A stretch of 64,000 nucleotides of DNA from Candidatus Aveggerthella stercoripullorum (GCA_018712955.1 DVGB01000089.1:1-64000), one strand, 5' to 3'. Shown: positions 54,401-62,638, counted from the first letter of the stretch. A program made the numbers and translations. The notes: a model not told the origin generated them from the sequence alone.

Positions 54401-55877
54401 CGACCGGAATGTTCAGCGTGGAGGCGAAGTTTTCCAGGAACGAGCCGCATCCCGACGAGCAGGCTTCGTTCACCACGATATCCGTGATGATGCCGTCGTC
54501 GATCCAGATGGCCTTCATGTCCTGTCCGCCGATGTCCAGGATGAACGTCACGTCGGGGACGTACTTCGCTGCTGCCTGCGCGTGCGCGACCGTTTCGACG
54601 ACGTGGACGTCCGCATGGAGCGCGCGAGCGAACAGAAGCTCGCCGTAGCCGGTGGTGCCGACGCTCTTCACGACAAGCTCTGTGCCGCGTGCACGGTACG
54701 CATCGCGCATTTCCACGAGCGCACGGCGAGCGACCTCAAGCGGCTCGCCCTCGTTGGATGCGTAGAATTCGTCGATAAGCTCTTCGTCCTCGCCGATGAG
54801 TGCGAACTTCGTCGTGGTCGACCCCGAGTCGATTCCCAAAAAGACCGGCAGTTCCTTCGGAAGGGCACGGTCGCGAGCAGGATGGGGGTCGCGCCGACGA
54901 TGCCGCATTTCGAAGTCCGCGCGTTCGCGGTCGTTCGCGAAGAAGGGGCGGTAGCCTTCCGCCGTCTCGCTTTCGTGCAGGTCGTCAAGGAGTTGCGCTG
55001 CGTTGTCGGTGTCAACGAACGCAGGCGCGTCAGCGAACATGCCGGACAGCGAAAGTGCCGTTCCATAGGCCATGATGGTCTCGGGGTGCGCAGGGCGGAT
55101 GATGTCGCCTTCTTCCAGGCGCAGGCGTTCGGCGAACGCGTCGACAAGGTGCGGGTTGAACGTGAGCGGGCCGCCTTCGAAGACCACCGGTGCGGTGATG
55201 TCGGCGCCTTGGGCAAGACCGCCAATGGTCTGCTTGGCGATAGCGTGGAACAGCGACCAGGCGATGTCCTCTTTCGGGACGCCTTGGTTCAAGAGGGGCT
55301 GGATGTCCGTTTTCGCGTAGACGCCGCAGCGGCCGGAGATGTCGTAGAGGGCGCTTGCCTGCTCGGCAAGGCCGTTGAAGCTTTCCACCGGCACGCGCAG
55401 AAGGGTGGCGATTTCGTCCACGAGGGCGCCCGTGCCTCCAGCGCAGGTGCCGTTCATGCGCATGTCGGCGACGGTGGGCGCGCCCGTCGTTTCGTCGGGG
55501 CGGAAGAAGATGACCTTCGCGTCCTGACCGCCGAGCTCGATGGCGGTGCGGGCGGTGGGGTACAGCTCTTGCAGTGCAAGCGCGTTCGCCACCACTTCCT
55601 GGATGTAGGGCAGACCGAGCGCATCGGCGATGGGGCGCGCGCCGGATCCGCAGAGCGCGGCGCGTATCCGCGAATGGGGAAAGCGTTTGAGCAGATCGTC
55701 GAGCTCTCGCTCCACGCTGTGCGCCTGGCGTGACCCGTGGCGGCGGTAGGAAGAGTACAGGGTGCTTCCGTCGCGCGGGTCGAGCGCGACGGCTTTCGTG
55801 GTCGTGGATCCTACGTCGATGCCTACGTGTACGATGCCTGGGTCTGCTTCAAGCGCCGTCGCAAGCTGCTGTTCCAT
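51438..55877 (-). CDS. giant acyl-CoA dehydratase activase (double BcrAD/BadFG plus DUF2229)
   Basis: A 1,479-residue protein with two ASKHA ATPase modules. Module one: GIDVGSTTTKAVALD (residue 19), ELGGQDAKVIFF, and cluster-ligand Cys in MNGTCAGGTGALVDEIA and SGRCGVYAKTD. Module two from about 344: GIDSGSTTTKFALIG, DIGGQDMKAIW, EACSSGCGSFLENFA and LGSRCTVFMNSS. The rest, from about 710, is a DUF2229/CoA-dehydratase-like region (GIPRVLQFWDSMPFWSSFF). Small relatives use ATP to drive electrons into 2-hydroxyacyl-CoA dehydratases or benzoyl-CoA reductase. No dehydratase gene is adjacent, so the partner is unknown. ATG at 55877 follows TTGGGGC. Confidence 0.88.
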   Translation of the reverse strand: MEQQLATALEADPGIVHVGIDVGSTTTKAVALDPRDGSTLYSSYRRHGSRQAHSVERELDDLLKRFPHSRIRAALCGSGARPIADALGLPYIQEVVANALALQELYPTARTAIELGGQDAKVIFFRPDETTGAPTVADMRMNGTCAGGTGALVDEIATLLRVPVESFNGLAEQASALYDISGRCGVYAKTDIQPLLNQGVPKEDIAWSLFHAIAKQTIGGLAQGADITAPVVFEGGPLTFNPHLVDAFAERLRLEEGDIIRPAHPETIMAYGTALSLSGMFADAPAFVDTDNAAQLLDDLHESETAEGYRPFFANDRERADFEMRHRRRDPHPARDRALPKELPVFLGIDSGSTTTKFALIGEDEELIDEFYASNEGEPLEVARRALVEMRDAYRARGTELVVKSVGTTGYGELLFARALHADVHVVETVAHAQAAAKYVPDVTFILDIGGQDMKAIWIDDGIITDIVVNEACSSGCGSFLENFASTLNIPVEGIAEAAFKSLRPADLGSRCTVFMNSSIVTEQRNGKSPEDIMAGLCRSIIENVFTKVIRVSNLDSLGERIVVQGGTFRNDAVLRALEEHLGRDVVRAPYPGIMGALGTALLAKRRYEQNGEPATAFIGFDALKHFSYEQTANVRCPFCANHCSRTLVRFSDGGTFVTGNRCPRGEIVGDPNDAAVIRQVRMKAQEQRTTNLFDVRAHLLFEERPVTALLPDNGITIGIPRVLQFWDSMPFWSSFFRSLGFSVKISRQSSRALYESGLSGVASDTVCFPAKLVHGHVRDLAAQGVDRVFMPTITAVPSENPAETSESMCAVLKGYPIVMRNSDDPSRRFDIAFDDPLFHWHSARDREVQLAAWMDKIFGIGRDTVRAAIAEGDAAQQAFQTELEHAGEQVLFEAEESGSYAVVLAGRPYHNDALVNHDLPQLFANRGIAVLTADAVPGVREVDLSRSRLDIVNNYHARMLASAVIAAENPHLEYVQIVSFGCGHDAYLSDEIVRLMKEVSGKTPLILKVDESDIAGPLRIRTNSFIETVNMRREAQSDRPVHALSDPYAVKFRPEDRGVRTILVPNTSHAFARLMAAAFSKQGVRAVPLDIGRDEAIRLGKKYVHNDICFPAQMTIGEALAELETGKYDLDRVAIGTGKYIGDCRLTHYAALLRKALDDAGYAQVPIITNDDVDSHDLHPGFKMNIATALRIAMTLPMIDVLEELLRKMRPYELEKGAADTAFEHALDLVIEGLEKSGTRGATAGFKQAIDLMAAVPYDRTVLKPRVLIVGEYLLNFHPGANHDIEAYLEENGLEVIEARMTDVIRKTYFYQHAQDTEYRVHRPLDKRAWYAIADRAFEIAHDRCDRIAAKHPLYEPACRMGDLVKESDPIIHHTFDAGEGVLIPGEILHHAAKGCENFIILQPFGCLPNHVVGRGIVKKLKELHPDAQILSLDYDPDVSFANIENRLQMLVMNARARSAAPTVTTEKNETAHLARTR

Positions 55878-56192
55878 CGTGCCCCAATCCTATCTGTGCC
55901 CTGCCTTGCGCCAGGAGTGGCCGCGAAGCGCTCTGCAGCGGGGGCGAAGGGCGGCCATGCCGTTTCCTCGCTTGCACGCTGGACGGCCTGCAAGGCAGGG
56001 AGCAGACCGGGCAAAGCGCGCGCGACTTGCAAGTTGTTTTCTTCCCTTATTTTATTCGACACTGTGTTCAATAACAGGGGGAATTCGCATCAAATTGCCT
56101 TGTCATCTTCTGGTTGCCTTCGCCAAGTTCACCGTTTGGTTTCAAACGTCGACCGTGCAGGAATACGGTTGTGCCGGTGAGAAAATGGACAC
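55878..56192. other. divergent intergenic region
   Basis: This 315-bp gap separates the activase (minus) and the CmpB-like gene (plus). It becomes AT-rich at 56030-56110. No gene, clear operator or RNA element was recognised. Confidence 0.35.
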
Positions 56193-56936
56193 ATGGGGAA
56201 ATTTGCACATAACACATCTTTTTTCACTGCTACCATTCCTGCCGAGCGTGCACGAGAGCGCTCGGCGCATGCGGTTCCTGCCGCCACGTCGCCCTATGCG
56301 CTGTTCTGGCTTTTCGTCATTGCAAGCGTGGTCGGGCTGCTCGTGGAGACGATCGTGAGCTATCCCATCGACGGCGTGTGGAAGGACCGCGCAGGCCTCG
56401 TGTGGGGGCCGTTCTCGCCGATTTACGGCGTCGGCGCGGTCCTTATGACATTGGCGGTCGGGCGGCTGAAGGATGCGTCGCCCCTTCGCGTGTTCTTATC
56501 GTGCGCAGTGGTGGGCGCAGGGTTCGAGTTCATTGCCGGATGGTTCTTCAAGCATGCGTTCGGAATCGTAGCTTGGGACTATTCCAGCCAGCCGTTCAAC
56601 CTGTGCGGGCATACGTGCCTGGGCATCGCCATTTGCTGGGGCGTGCTCGGCCTTCTGTGGGCGAAGGCATTCTTGCCGTTCGCGCTCAAGCTCATCGCGC
56701 GCATTCCCGAAAGCGTCCGCACCCTTGCAACGACGGGGCTCGCGCTGTTTTTGGCGGTCGACGTCGCCGCAACCCTTGTAGCGTTCGACTGTTGGTACGA
56801 ACGTTTGGGAGGGGAGGCGCCGGACACGCCGGTCGAGCAGTATTTCGAGGCGAACTTCGGAAACGACTTCATGGCCGAACGGTTCCAGACGATGTCGCTG
56901 TACCCCGAGATCGCTTCTTTGCAGGAAGGGCGCTAG
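56193..56936 (+). CDS. CmpB-type putative ABC transporter permease (PF06541-like)
   Basis: A 247-residue membrane protein with about five to six helices. [18 protein letters not shown] and [26 protein letters not shown] are the signature blocks of the 'putative ABC transporter permease' family, whose function remains unclear. About 35 polar residues precede the first helix, longer than usual, so the true start may be internal; ATG at 56193 has only a weak ribosome site (GTGAG). The ABC-F gene downstream has its own promoter. Confidence 0.75.
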   Translation: MGKFAHNTSFFTATIPAERARERSAHAVPAATSPYALFWLFVIASVVGLLVETIVSYPIDGVWKDRAGLVWGPFSPIYGVGAVLMTLAVGRLKDASPLRVFLSCAVVGAGFEFIAGWFFKHAFGIVAWDYSSQPFNLCGHTCLGIAICWGVLGLLWAKAFLPFALKLIARIPESVRTLATTGLALFLAVDVAATLVAFDCWYERLGGEAPDTPVEQYFEANFGNDFMAERFQTMSLYPEIASLQEGR

Positions 56937-57045
56937 AAGCAGGCTTCGGGTGCTTTCCGGCGCGCCGTGCGTTCCGTGCGGACGCCACAGCGGCTTTGCA
57001 TGCTGCGCAGGAGGGGCGTGCCGTATCGTGCACAACTCGGTCATT

Positions 57046-57054
57046 TGCTATAAT
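57046..57054 (+). promoter_or_regulatory. extended -10 promoter of the ABC-F gene
   Basis: TGCTATAAT is a perfect extended -10 element, although no good -35 is present at the usual distance. It predicts a start near 57061, about 120 nt before the ABC-F start codon. Confidence 0.6.
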
Positions 57055-57079
57055 TCCGTATTTGCGCCTGGCGAAAGGC

Positions 57080-57155
57080 CGGGTGTTTCACCCGATGCGC
57101 CTGACCATGGTCGGGCGGCGAGAACGAAACGTACGCCCGCTTCCGCGGGCGTTTT
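57080..57155 (+). promoter_or_regulatory. transcription attenuator upstream of the ABC-F gene
   Basis: The leader can form three hairpins. H1 is CGGGTG/CACCCG (57080-57094). H2 is CGCCTGAC/GTCGGGCG (57098-57105 with 57110-57117). The terminator H3 is ACGCCCGC/GCGGGCGT (57133-57140 with 57145-57152), followed by TTTT. The right arm of H2 (GGGCG, 57113-57117) can also pair with the left arm of H3 (CGCCC, 57134-57138), so H2 plus H3 and an antiterminator are mutually exclusive. A leader peptide starts at the foot of H2. Confidence 0.65.
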
Positions 57156-57187
57156 CCTGTCATTCGAAAGGAGAGACCGCGCCATGA
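57095..57187 (+). CDS. putative leader peptide overlapping the ABC-F start
   Basis: A 30-codon frame begins at ATG 57095 and ends at TGA 57185-57187, overlapping the ABC-F start codon as ATGA. The peptide begins [11 protein letters not shown] and is rich in Arg. Its start directly follows H1 and immediately precedes H2, and it runs through the terminator stem. Regulatory leader peptides of ABC-F and erm genes often contain Arg/Lys-x-Arg/Lys stall motifs; here RER fits. No clear ribosome site is visible, which lowers confidence. Confidence 0.45.
   Translation: MRLTMVGRRERNVRPLPRAFSCHSKGETAP
57133..57155 (+). terminator. intrinsic terminator inside the ABC-F leader
   Basis: An 8-bp GC-rich stem (ACGCCCGC/GCGGGCGT) with a TTCC loop is followed by TTTTCC. 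It lies 29 bp before the ABC-F start and after the promoter at 57046, so it can only act as an attenuator for this gene. Confidence 0.7.
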
Positions 57188-59316
57188 TCATGCAGCTTGA
57201 ACATCTTACGAAGTCGTTCGGCAGCCGCGTGCTTTTCGAGGACGTGAACCTTCGGTTGGAGGAGTACGACCGGTTGGCGCTTGTCGGCCCTAACGGTGCG
57301 GGCAAGACCACGATGCTCAACATTATTTCAGGGGAGGACGACGCCGATGCGGGCCGCGTGCTCTTCGCAAAGGGCGCTCAGGTGGGCTACCTGGAGCAGG
57401 AGGCCATCGAAATGCAGGAGCGTCCCATCTTCGAAGAGGTCATCTCGTCGCAGACGGAAATTCTCGAGGCAGAGCAGCGCCTGCGCCGTTTGGAGGCCGA
57501 GCTCGGGGAGGATCCGACGCCTGCGCAGCTCGCTGCATGCGGCCGGGCGCGCGATGCCTACGAGGCCATGGGCGGCTACACCCTTGAGCCGTTGGTGCGT
57601 TCTGTGCTCTTCGGCTTGGGCTTTGGCGAAGCGGACATGCGTCGGCTTACCACGGAGTTCTCCGGCGGCTGGCAGATGCGCATTGCGCTGGCGAAGCTGC
57701 TCATCCGCAATCCAGAAGTGCTGCTGCTCGACGAGCCGACGAACCATTTGGACCTGGAGTCCGTCAAATGGCTCGAAGGCTTCCTGCGCGGTTACAAGGG
57801 CACCGTTGTCGTGGTCAGCCACGACCGTGCGTTCATGGACAACATGGTGGACCGTGTGGCGGAGATCGACAACGGCCACGTGACGGTCTACCGCGGCAAC
57901 TACAGCGCGTACTTGCGCCAGCGCGCCGAGCGCATCGAGCAGCTCAAGGCAGAGGCGGCAAAGCAGCAAGCGGAGATCGCGCATTTGGAGGCGTTCGTCG
58001 AGCGCTTCCGCTACAAGGCCACGAAAGCCAAGCAAGCGCAGGACCGCCTGGCAAAGCTCGAGCGCATCAAAGCGCACCGTATCGTCGTGCCCGAAGAGCG
58101 CAAGACCGTGCATTTCAATTTCCAGCAGCCTCCCCGTACGGGCGATACCGTCGTGAAGGTAGAGGGCGTGAAGAAGTCCTTCGGCGACAAGCACGTCTAC
58201 GATGGGCTTGACCTTACCATCTACCGCGGCGACAAGGTGGCGCTCGTCGGACCGAACGGCGCTGGCAAGTCCACGCTGCTTAAGATGATCGCTGGCGTGT
58301 ACGCGCCTGATGCGGGCTCTATCGGGTATGGCGTCCATGTGGACAAGACCTACTTCGCCCAACATCAGCTGGAGGAACTGCATCCGGGCAACACCGTGTT
58401 CGAGGAGCTCGATCGCGTGGCGCCCGGCTGGACCATCTCGCAAGTGCGCACGCTGCTCGGTGCGTTTCTGTTCGAGGGCGATGCCGTGGACAAGAAGGTG
58501 AGCGTGCTCTCCGGCGGCGAGAAGTGCCGCCTGGCTTTGGCGAAAATGCTCGTGGCTCCAAAACCGCTTTTGTGCCTCGACGAGCCGACGAACCATTTGG
58601 ACATCGCGAGCGCCGACATCCTCGAGCAGGCGCTCAAGGCGTTCGAGGGCACCATCGTGCTCATCACGCACGATAGGCATCTGATTCGCAGCGTGGCGAA
58701 CCGCATCATCGAGATCAAGCCCGGCAGCGTGACGAACTACGACGGCGACTACGACTATTACCTGTTCAAAAGCGGACAGGCGGACACGCCGGAAGCGGTC
58801 GGCGGGTCTTTGGTTGACGAGCTGTTCTCCAAAGGCGGCACGTCGGAGGCTTCCTCGAAGAGCGCGAAGGCCCCGGGCAGCACGCGTGCAGCAGGCGGCG
58901 GCAAGAAGGCGAAGGGCTCCTCAGCGAGCTCGCCGACGAAGGCCAAGGGCAGCTCAGGCGCGCTGGCGAAATCCGGTAATCCCACCCAGCTTACGGCACC
59001 GCGCGGTAGCGCCCCGAAGACGAAAGAGCAGAAGCGTCGCGAAGCGGAAGCGCGCAACCGTGCGTACGCTGCGCTCAAGGGGCATCGCAAGCGCTTGGAA
59101 GAGCTCGACCGCCAGATGGAGCGCGATCGCAAGCGCCTTGACGAAGTGCTCGAAACGCTTGCCGACCCGGACTTCTACACCTCGGAGGCCTCTACGAGCG
59201 ACGTCATTGCCGAGCACGCGCAGCTCAAGCAGCGGCTTGCGGCGGCGGAAGAGGAATGGCTGCTTCTCTCCGAGGAACTCGAGGAGGAAATGGCACGCCA
59301 ACAGGAGATGGTGTAG
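57184..59316 (+). CDS. ABC-F family ribosome-associated ATPase
   Basis: A 710-residue protein with two ABC ATPase domains and no membrane segment. Domain one has [13 protein letters not shown] (about 34-46) and [14 protein letters not shown]; domain two has [13 protein letters not shown] and [13 protein letters not shown]. Both Walker B regions read LDEPTNHLD. The linker between them (about 250-310) is the charged helical P-site tRNA interaction motif. The C-terminal end has a Ser/Ala/Lys-rich stretch and a coiled coil, as in Uup. ABC-F proteins rescue stalled or antibiotic-bound ribosomes or support translation. The attenuator upstream suggests inducible expression. Confidence 0.9.
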   Translation: MIMQLEHLTKSFGSRVLFEDVNLRLEEYDRLALVGPNGAGKTTMLNIISGEDDADAGRVLFAKGAQVGYLEQEAIEMQERPIFEEVISSQTEILEAEQRLRRLEAELGEDPTPAQLAACGRARDAYEAMGGYTLEPLVRSVLFGLGFGEADMRRLTTEFSGGWQMRIALAKLLIRNPEVLLLDEPTNHLDLESVKWLEGFLRGYKGTVVVVSHDRAFMDNMVDRVAEIDNGHVTVYRGNYSAYLRQRAERIEQLKAEAAKQQAEIAHLEAFVERFRYKATKAKQAQDRLAKLERIKAHRIVVPEERKTVHFNFQQPPRTGDTVVKVEGVKKSFGDKHVYDGLDLTIYRGDKVALVGPNGAGKSTLLKMIAGVYAPDAGSIGYGVHVDKTYFAQHQLEELHPGNTVFEELDRVAPGWTISQVRTLLGAFLFEGDAVDKKVSVLSGGEKCRLALAKMLVAPKPLLCLDEPTNHLDIASADILEQALKAFEGTIVLITHDRHLIRSVANRIIEIKPGSVTNYDGDYDYYLFKSGQADTPEAVGGSLVDELFSKGGTSEASSKSAKAPGSTRAAGGGKKAKGSSASSPTKAKGSSGALAKSGNPTQLTAPRGSAPKTKEQKRREAEARNRAYAALKGHRKRLEELDRQMERDRKRLDEVLETLADPDFYTSEASTSDVIAEHAQLKQRLAAAEEEWLLLSEELEEEMARQQEMV

Positions 59317-59550
59317 AGGCCGGGCGTACGACCAGGCGGCTCGTCCGGAAGGCCCCGGGCGGGCTGAGGGTGCTCAGGTGCGCCGCTCTGCTGTTCGGCT
59401 TTCGAATTGCACGCAATTCGAAAGCCTCATGCGCTCCGCTGCTTCATGCTTTGGAAAGCGCGCTTCGCGCGCGGTCAGGAATGGTGTTCAGACGACACCT
59501 TCGACCCTCAGCCCGCCCGGGGCCTTCCGGACGGTCAGAAAGGATTCCGC
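59317..59550. other. intergenic region occupied by an inverted-repeat element
   Basis: Most of this gap is the structured element at 59342-59533. Outside it only the ribosome site of trmL (AAAGGA) is recognised. Confidence 0.6.
59342..59533. repeat. 192-bp element with perfect 30-bp terminal inverted repeats
   Basis: The 30 bases at 59342-59371 (beginning CGTCCGGAAGGCCCCGGGCG) are the exact reverse complement of 59504-59533. Between them are a 14-bp hairpin (GGCTTTCGAATTGC/GCAATTCGAAAGCC, 59397-59426), GCGCGC-TTC-GCGCGC (59458-59472) and GGTGT/ACACC (59483-59499). It could fold as a long closing stem with a branched interior. No target-site duplication is evident at its edges, and no coding frame is plausible. 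Confidence 0.75.
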
Positions 59551-60021
59551 ATGATCAACGTCGTGCTTTTCGAGCCGGAGATTCCCCAGAACACGGGCAA
59601 TATTGCGCGGACGTGCGCGTGCACGGGAGCGCGCCTGCATTTGGTGGAGCCGCTGGGATTCCGCCTTACGCAGAAGTACCTGGCGCGCGCGGGCATGGAC
59701 TACTGGGACGACGTCGAGGTCGTGCGCCATGCCTGCACGCGGGATTTCCTGGCTGCGCACGCCGCCGACGAGCTGTGGTTCTATACGGGGCATGCGTCCC
59801 GTCTGCATACGGACGTGGACCTTTCGGATGCAGGGCAGGAGATCTACCTTGTTTTCGGGCGTGAAAGCCGCGGCATCGATTCGGACATCCTGCACGAGCA
59901 CGAGGGCCGGTGCGTGCGTTTGCCCATGGTGCCGGGCATGAGGAGCTTGAACCTTTCGAACGCGGTGGCGATAGCCGTCTACGACGCCCTTCGGCAGCAG
60001 GGATTCCCCGGACTGGCCTGA
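59551..60021 (+). CDS. trmL: TrmL, tRNA 2'-O-methyltransferase (SPOUT)
   Basis: A 156-residue SPOUT methyltransferase that modifies the wobble position (C34/U34) of tRNA-Leu. It has the family start VVLFEPEIPQNTGNIARTCACTGARLHLVEPLGF, then LVFGRESRGID and the knot motif VPGMRSLNLSNAVAIAVYDALRQ. ATG at 59551 lies six bases after AAAGGA. The upstream neighbour is the inverted-repeat element, whose right arm ends 17 bp before the start codon. Confidence 0.93.
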   Translation: MINVVLFEPEIPQNTGNIARTCACTGARLHLVEPLGFRLTQKYLARAGMDYWDDVEVVRHACTRDFLAAHAADELWFYTGHASRLHTDVDLSDAGQEIYLVFGRESRGIDSDILHEHEGRCVRLPMVPGMRSLNLSNAVAIAVYDALRQQGFPGLA

Positions 60022-60114
60022 AAGGCAGCAAAAGAAAACGATTTGATGAAGCTTCGGGCGCTCGGTGCTTCCAGCGGGCGGCGAAGCTTTTAGATAGGAT
60101 ACACTGAACGGACT

Positions 60115-60792
60115 ATGGACCAGCTTACCTATGTCATCATCAGCATTCTGTGCTTCGTTCCTGCCATCGTGTTCCACGAGATGGCGCATGGTTTCGCGGC
60201 CTGGCGCCTGGGGGACCCGACGGCAAAGCGCCAGGGTCGTCTGAGCGTGAACCCGCTCAACCATATCGACCCGTTCGGCACCGTGATCTTGCCGGGCATC
60301 ATGATGCTTGCGGGCGGTCCGGTCTTCGGCTATGCGAAGCCGGTGCCGTACAATCCTTCGTACTTCAAGAACCCGAAGACGGGAGACGTCATCGTGGGAT
60401 TGGCAGGCCCTCTGGCCAATCTGCTCATGGCAGTCCTGGCTGCTGTCGTCTCCTGGCTTCTCTATCCGACGGCACAGTCGCTTGTCTTGGGAAACGAAGT
60501 GTTCCTGTATTTCTATGCGCTGTTCTTGCCCATGTTCGCGCTCATCAACCTGTACCTGATGTTTTTCAACCTTATACCCATCCCGCCGCTTGACGGCTCG
60601 AGCATTATCGCCCTGTTCGTGCCGCGCAAGTACATGCGCCAGTACTACCAGGTGCAGCGCTACGCGTTCCCGATTCTTATGGTGGTGCTCGTCCTGTTGC
60701 CGTACCTGTTCCACGTCAACCCGGTAGGCGCGTATCTGGACGTCACGGCGGGCACGGTGGCGAACCTGCTGTTCCCGTACCGTATCGCATAA
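60115..60792 (+). CDS. site-2 protease family (M50) membrane protease
   Basis: A 225-residue membrane metalloprotease-like protein. The zinc site HEMAH (residues 21-25) lies in the first helix region, followed by GRLSVNPLNHIDPFGT, GLAGPLANLLMA and NLIPIPPLDGSSII, where the Asp is the third metal ligand. Such short members lack a PDZ domain and commonly precede scpA in Gram-positive genomes. ATG at 60115 has no ribosome site, and TACACT at 60100-60105 suggests a nearly leaderless transcript. scpA begins 10 bp after it. Confidence 0.9.
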   Translation: MDQLTYVIISILCFVPAIVFHEMAHGFAAWRLGDPTAKRQGRLSVNPLNHIDPFGTVILPGIMMLAGGPVFGYAKPVPYNPSYFKNPKTGDVIVGLAGPLANLLMAVLAAVVSWLLYPTAQSLVLGNEVFLYFYALFLPMFALINLYLMFFNLIPIPPLDGSSIIALFVPRKYMRQYYQVQRYAFPILMVVLVLLPYLFHVNPVGAYLDVTAGTVANLLFPYRIA

Positions 60793-60802
60793 GGCGGCAA
60801 GC

Positions 60803-61690
60803 GTGTCCTACCGCGTTCGCACAGAGAGCTTCGAGGGCCCGTTCGACCTGCTGCTGTACTTGGTCAGCCGCCAGCGGGTTGCCATCGGCGCCATTTCGAT
60901 CACGGCCATTGCCGACCAGTACCTTGCCGAAGTCTCGCGCATGCGCTCGCTTGACCTGGACGTTGCGAGCGACTTTCTTCTCGTGGCGTCCACGCTGCTC
61001 GAGATCAAGGCGGCGAGCCTTCTTCCCAAGCCGTCCGATGCCGTGGTCGAAGAGCTGGACGAGCTGTCCCCGAACGAAGCGCGCGATATTCTGGTCGAGC
61101 GGTTGCTTCTGTACAAGCAGCATAAGAACGCGTCGGCGGGGCTCGGGTCGCGGCTTGCTGCGGAAGGCCGCATGCATGCCCGGCCGTTCGGGCCGGACGC
61201 GTCGTTTCTGGGCCTTCTCCCGGACTTTTTGCGCGACGTGAGCCTCGATGCCTTGGCGTATTTGTGCATGCAGGCGTTCGCCCGCCGTGAACGGGCGCTT
61301 TTGGAGTCGGAACACATCGCGGCGAAGCCCATCCCGGTCGAAACGCACGTGCGGGCAATCCATGCGCGCGTGCGCAACGAAAAGCACCTGAGGTTTTCGG
61401 ACTTGGCAGGAGAAGGCGCGTCCACGCCGGTCGTCGTCGTGTCCTTCCTGGCCATCTTGGAGCTGTACAAGCGCGCGATGGTGACCTTGCGCCAGGACGA
61501 AACGTTCGGTGACATCCAGATAGACTATATCGAAGGGTCTGGCGAGCTGTTCTTGGACGGAGACGACGCGGTGACTTCGGACGACCCTGCAAGCGAAACG
61601 ACGGATAATGCGGATGAAGCGCATGCGGGGCATGCGACGCTGGAGGCTCTGCAGGATAGGGCGGCAGCGCAGGCGGCCTCTGCGGGCTAG
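60803..61690 (+). CDS. scpA: ScpA, condensin kleisin subunit
   Basis: A 295-residue kleisin that bridges the SMC heads with ScpB to organise and segregate the chromosome. The N-terminal SMC-neck-binding part starts YRVRTESFEGPFDLLLYLVSRQ, continuing DQYLAEVSRMRSLDLDVASDFLLVASTLLEIKAASLLP. The C-terminal winged helix includes LAILELYKRAMVTLRQDETFGDI. The final 40 residues are acidic and Ala-rich, beyond the usual end. GTG at 60803 follows the protease gene by 10 bp. Confidence 0.92.
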   Translation: MSYRVRTESFEGPFDLLLYLVSRQRVAIGAISITAIADQYLAEVSRMRSLDLDVASDFLLVASTLLEIKAASLLPKPSDAVVEELDELSPNEARDILVERLLLYKQHKNASAGLGSRLAAEGRMHARPFGPDASFLGLLPDFLRDVSLDALAYLCMQAFARRERALLESEHIAAKPIPVETHVRAIHARVRNEKHLRFSDLAGEGASTPVVVVSFLAILELYKRAMVTLRQDETFGDIQIDYIEGSGELFLDGDDAVTSDDPASETTDNADEAHAGHATLEALQDRAAAQAASAG

Positions 61691-61697
61691 CGCGCAG

Positions 61698-61726
61698 GAC
61701 GGAAGGTGCGGTATGCACCTTCCGTC
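61698..61726 (+). promoter_or_regulatory. 12-bp hairpin between scpA and scpB
   Basis: GACGGAAGGTGC (61698-61709) pairs perfectly with GCACCTTCCGTC (61715-61726) around a 5-nt loop. No T-run follows, so it is more likely an mRNA-processing or stabilising structure than a terminator. Confidence 0.5.
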
Positions 61727-61747
61727 GGCAATCAAGAGGAGGACGGT

Positions 61748-62638
61748 TTGTTCCAAGGTTTACAGAGCGACCAGCTTGAAGGCGCGCTCGAAGCGCTTTT
61801 GTTCGTGACCGACGAGCCGGTCAACGCCATCGTCATGGCGGACATGCTGGAGATCGAGCCTGCGCAGGCCGAGGAAGCCTTGGGTCGCTTGCGCGACCGT
61901 CTGGCATCCGAAGGCAGCGGCATCGTGCTGCGCGAGGTCGCGGGAGGCTGGCGGCTGTTCACGCATCCTGCTTACCATGAGCTGGTCGAAAAGTACGTCG
62001 TCTCTTGGGATACGCGCAAGCTTTCGCAGGCAGCGCTGGAGACTTTGTCCATCGTCGCGTACTCCCAGCCCATCACCCGCGCGCGCATTTCCGCCGTTCG
62101 CGGCGTGAATTCGGACAGTTCAGTGAACTCGCTGGTCGAAAAGGGGCTCCTGCGCGAGGTCGGGACGGAAGATGCTCCCGGCAACCCGGTGCTCTATGCG
62201 ACGACGCAGACGTTCCTGGAAAAGTTCGGCCTGCGCTCGGTTGCGGATTTGCCGCCGCTCGAGTCGTTCGCTCCCGACGAAGAGACACGGCGCTTTGTGG
62301 CCGAGCGTTTGTCCGCTTCCCGCATGACGGAGGGGCTTTCGGTTCCGGAAGGCCTTGCTGCGGGCGAAGCGAACGAGGACGCCGCGGCGCTTTTGGCGTT
62401 CGAGGGCGAAGGGCCGAACGGGGAAGAAGTCCACGGGGAGCGGAACGGCGCGGGGCAAGCGTCCTTGTTCGAAGGCGAAGAAGTGCGGTCGGAAGAGGGC
62501 GATACGCCGCTTTCGTTCGAAGGAGAAGAGAACCCTGACGTGCAGGATGCGATGCGTCGGACAATGGCCCGCGCGTTCGCGCAAGCGTCGGGCGCGGTGG
62601 AGAAGATTGATTTCAATGAGCTCAGATTCGAAGACTAG
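61748..62638 (+). CDS. scpB: ScpB, condensin accessory subunit
   Basis: A 296-residue partner of ScpA with two winged-helix domains: LEGALEALLFVTDEPVNAIVMADML, then LSQAALETLSIVAYSQPITRARISAVRGVNSDSSVNSLVEKGLLREVG, the family hallmark. I place the start at TTG 61748 because GAGGAGG lies five bases upstream and the protein then starts like its family; an ATG at 61706 lies inside a hairpin. The last 110 residues are an acidic, Gly/Glu-rich tail longer than in most ScpB. The pseudouridine synthase gene follows after about 50 bp. Confidence 0.9.
   Translation: MFQGLQSDQLEGALEALLFVTDEPVNAIVMADMLEIEPAQAEEALGRLRDRLASEGSGIVLREVAGGWRLFTHPAYHELVEKYVVSWDTRKLSQAALETLSIVAYSQPITRARISAVRGVNSDSSVNSLVEKGLLREVGTEDAPGNPVLYATTQTFLEKFGLRSVADLPPLESFAPDEETRRFVAERLSASRMTEGLSVPEGLAAGEANEDAAALLAFEGEGPNGEEVHGERNGAGQASLFEGEEVRSEEGDTPLSFEGEENPDVQDAMRRTMARAFAQASGAVEKIDFNELRFED

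Noticed and set aside
51189-55733. Very long open frame (1,514 codons) on the plus strand opposite the activase
   Set aside because: It mirrors the codon-position bias of the real minus-strand gene; its product is His/Arg/Val-rich with no family motif, while the minus frame has complete ASKHA motifs.
59342-59533. Classification of the inverted-repeat element as a proven transposable element
   Set aside because: No target-site duplication is visible and no second copy was noticed in this window, so only the repeat itself is reported.
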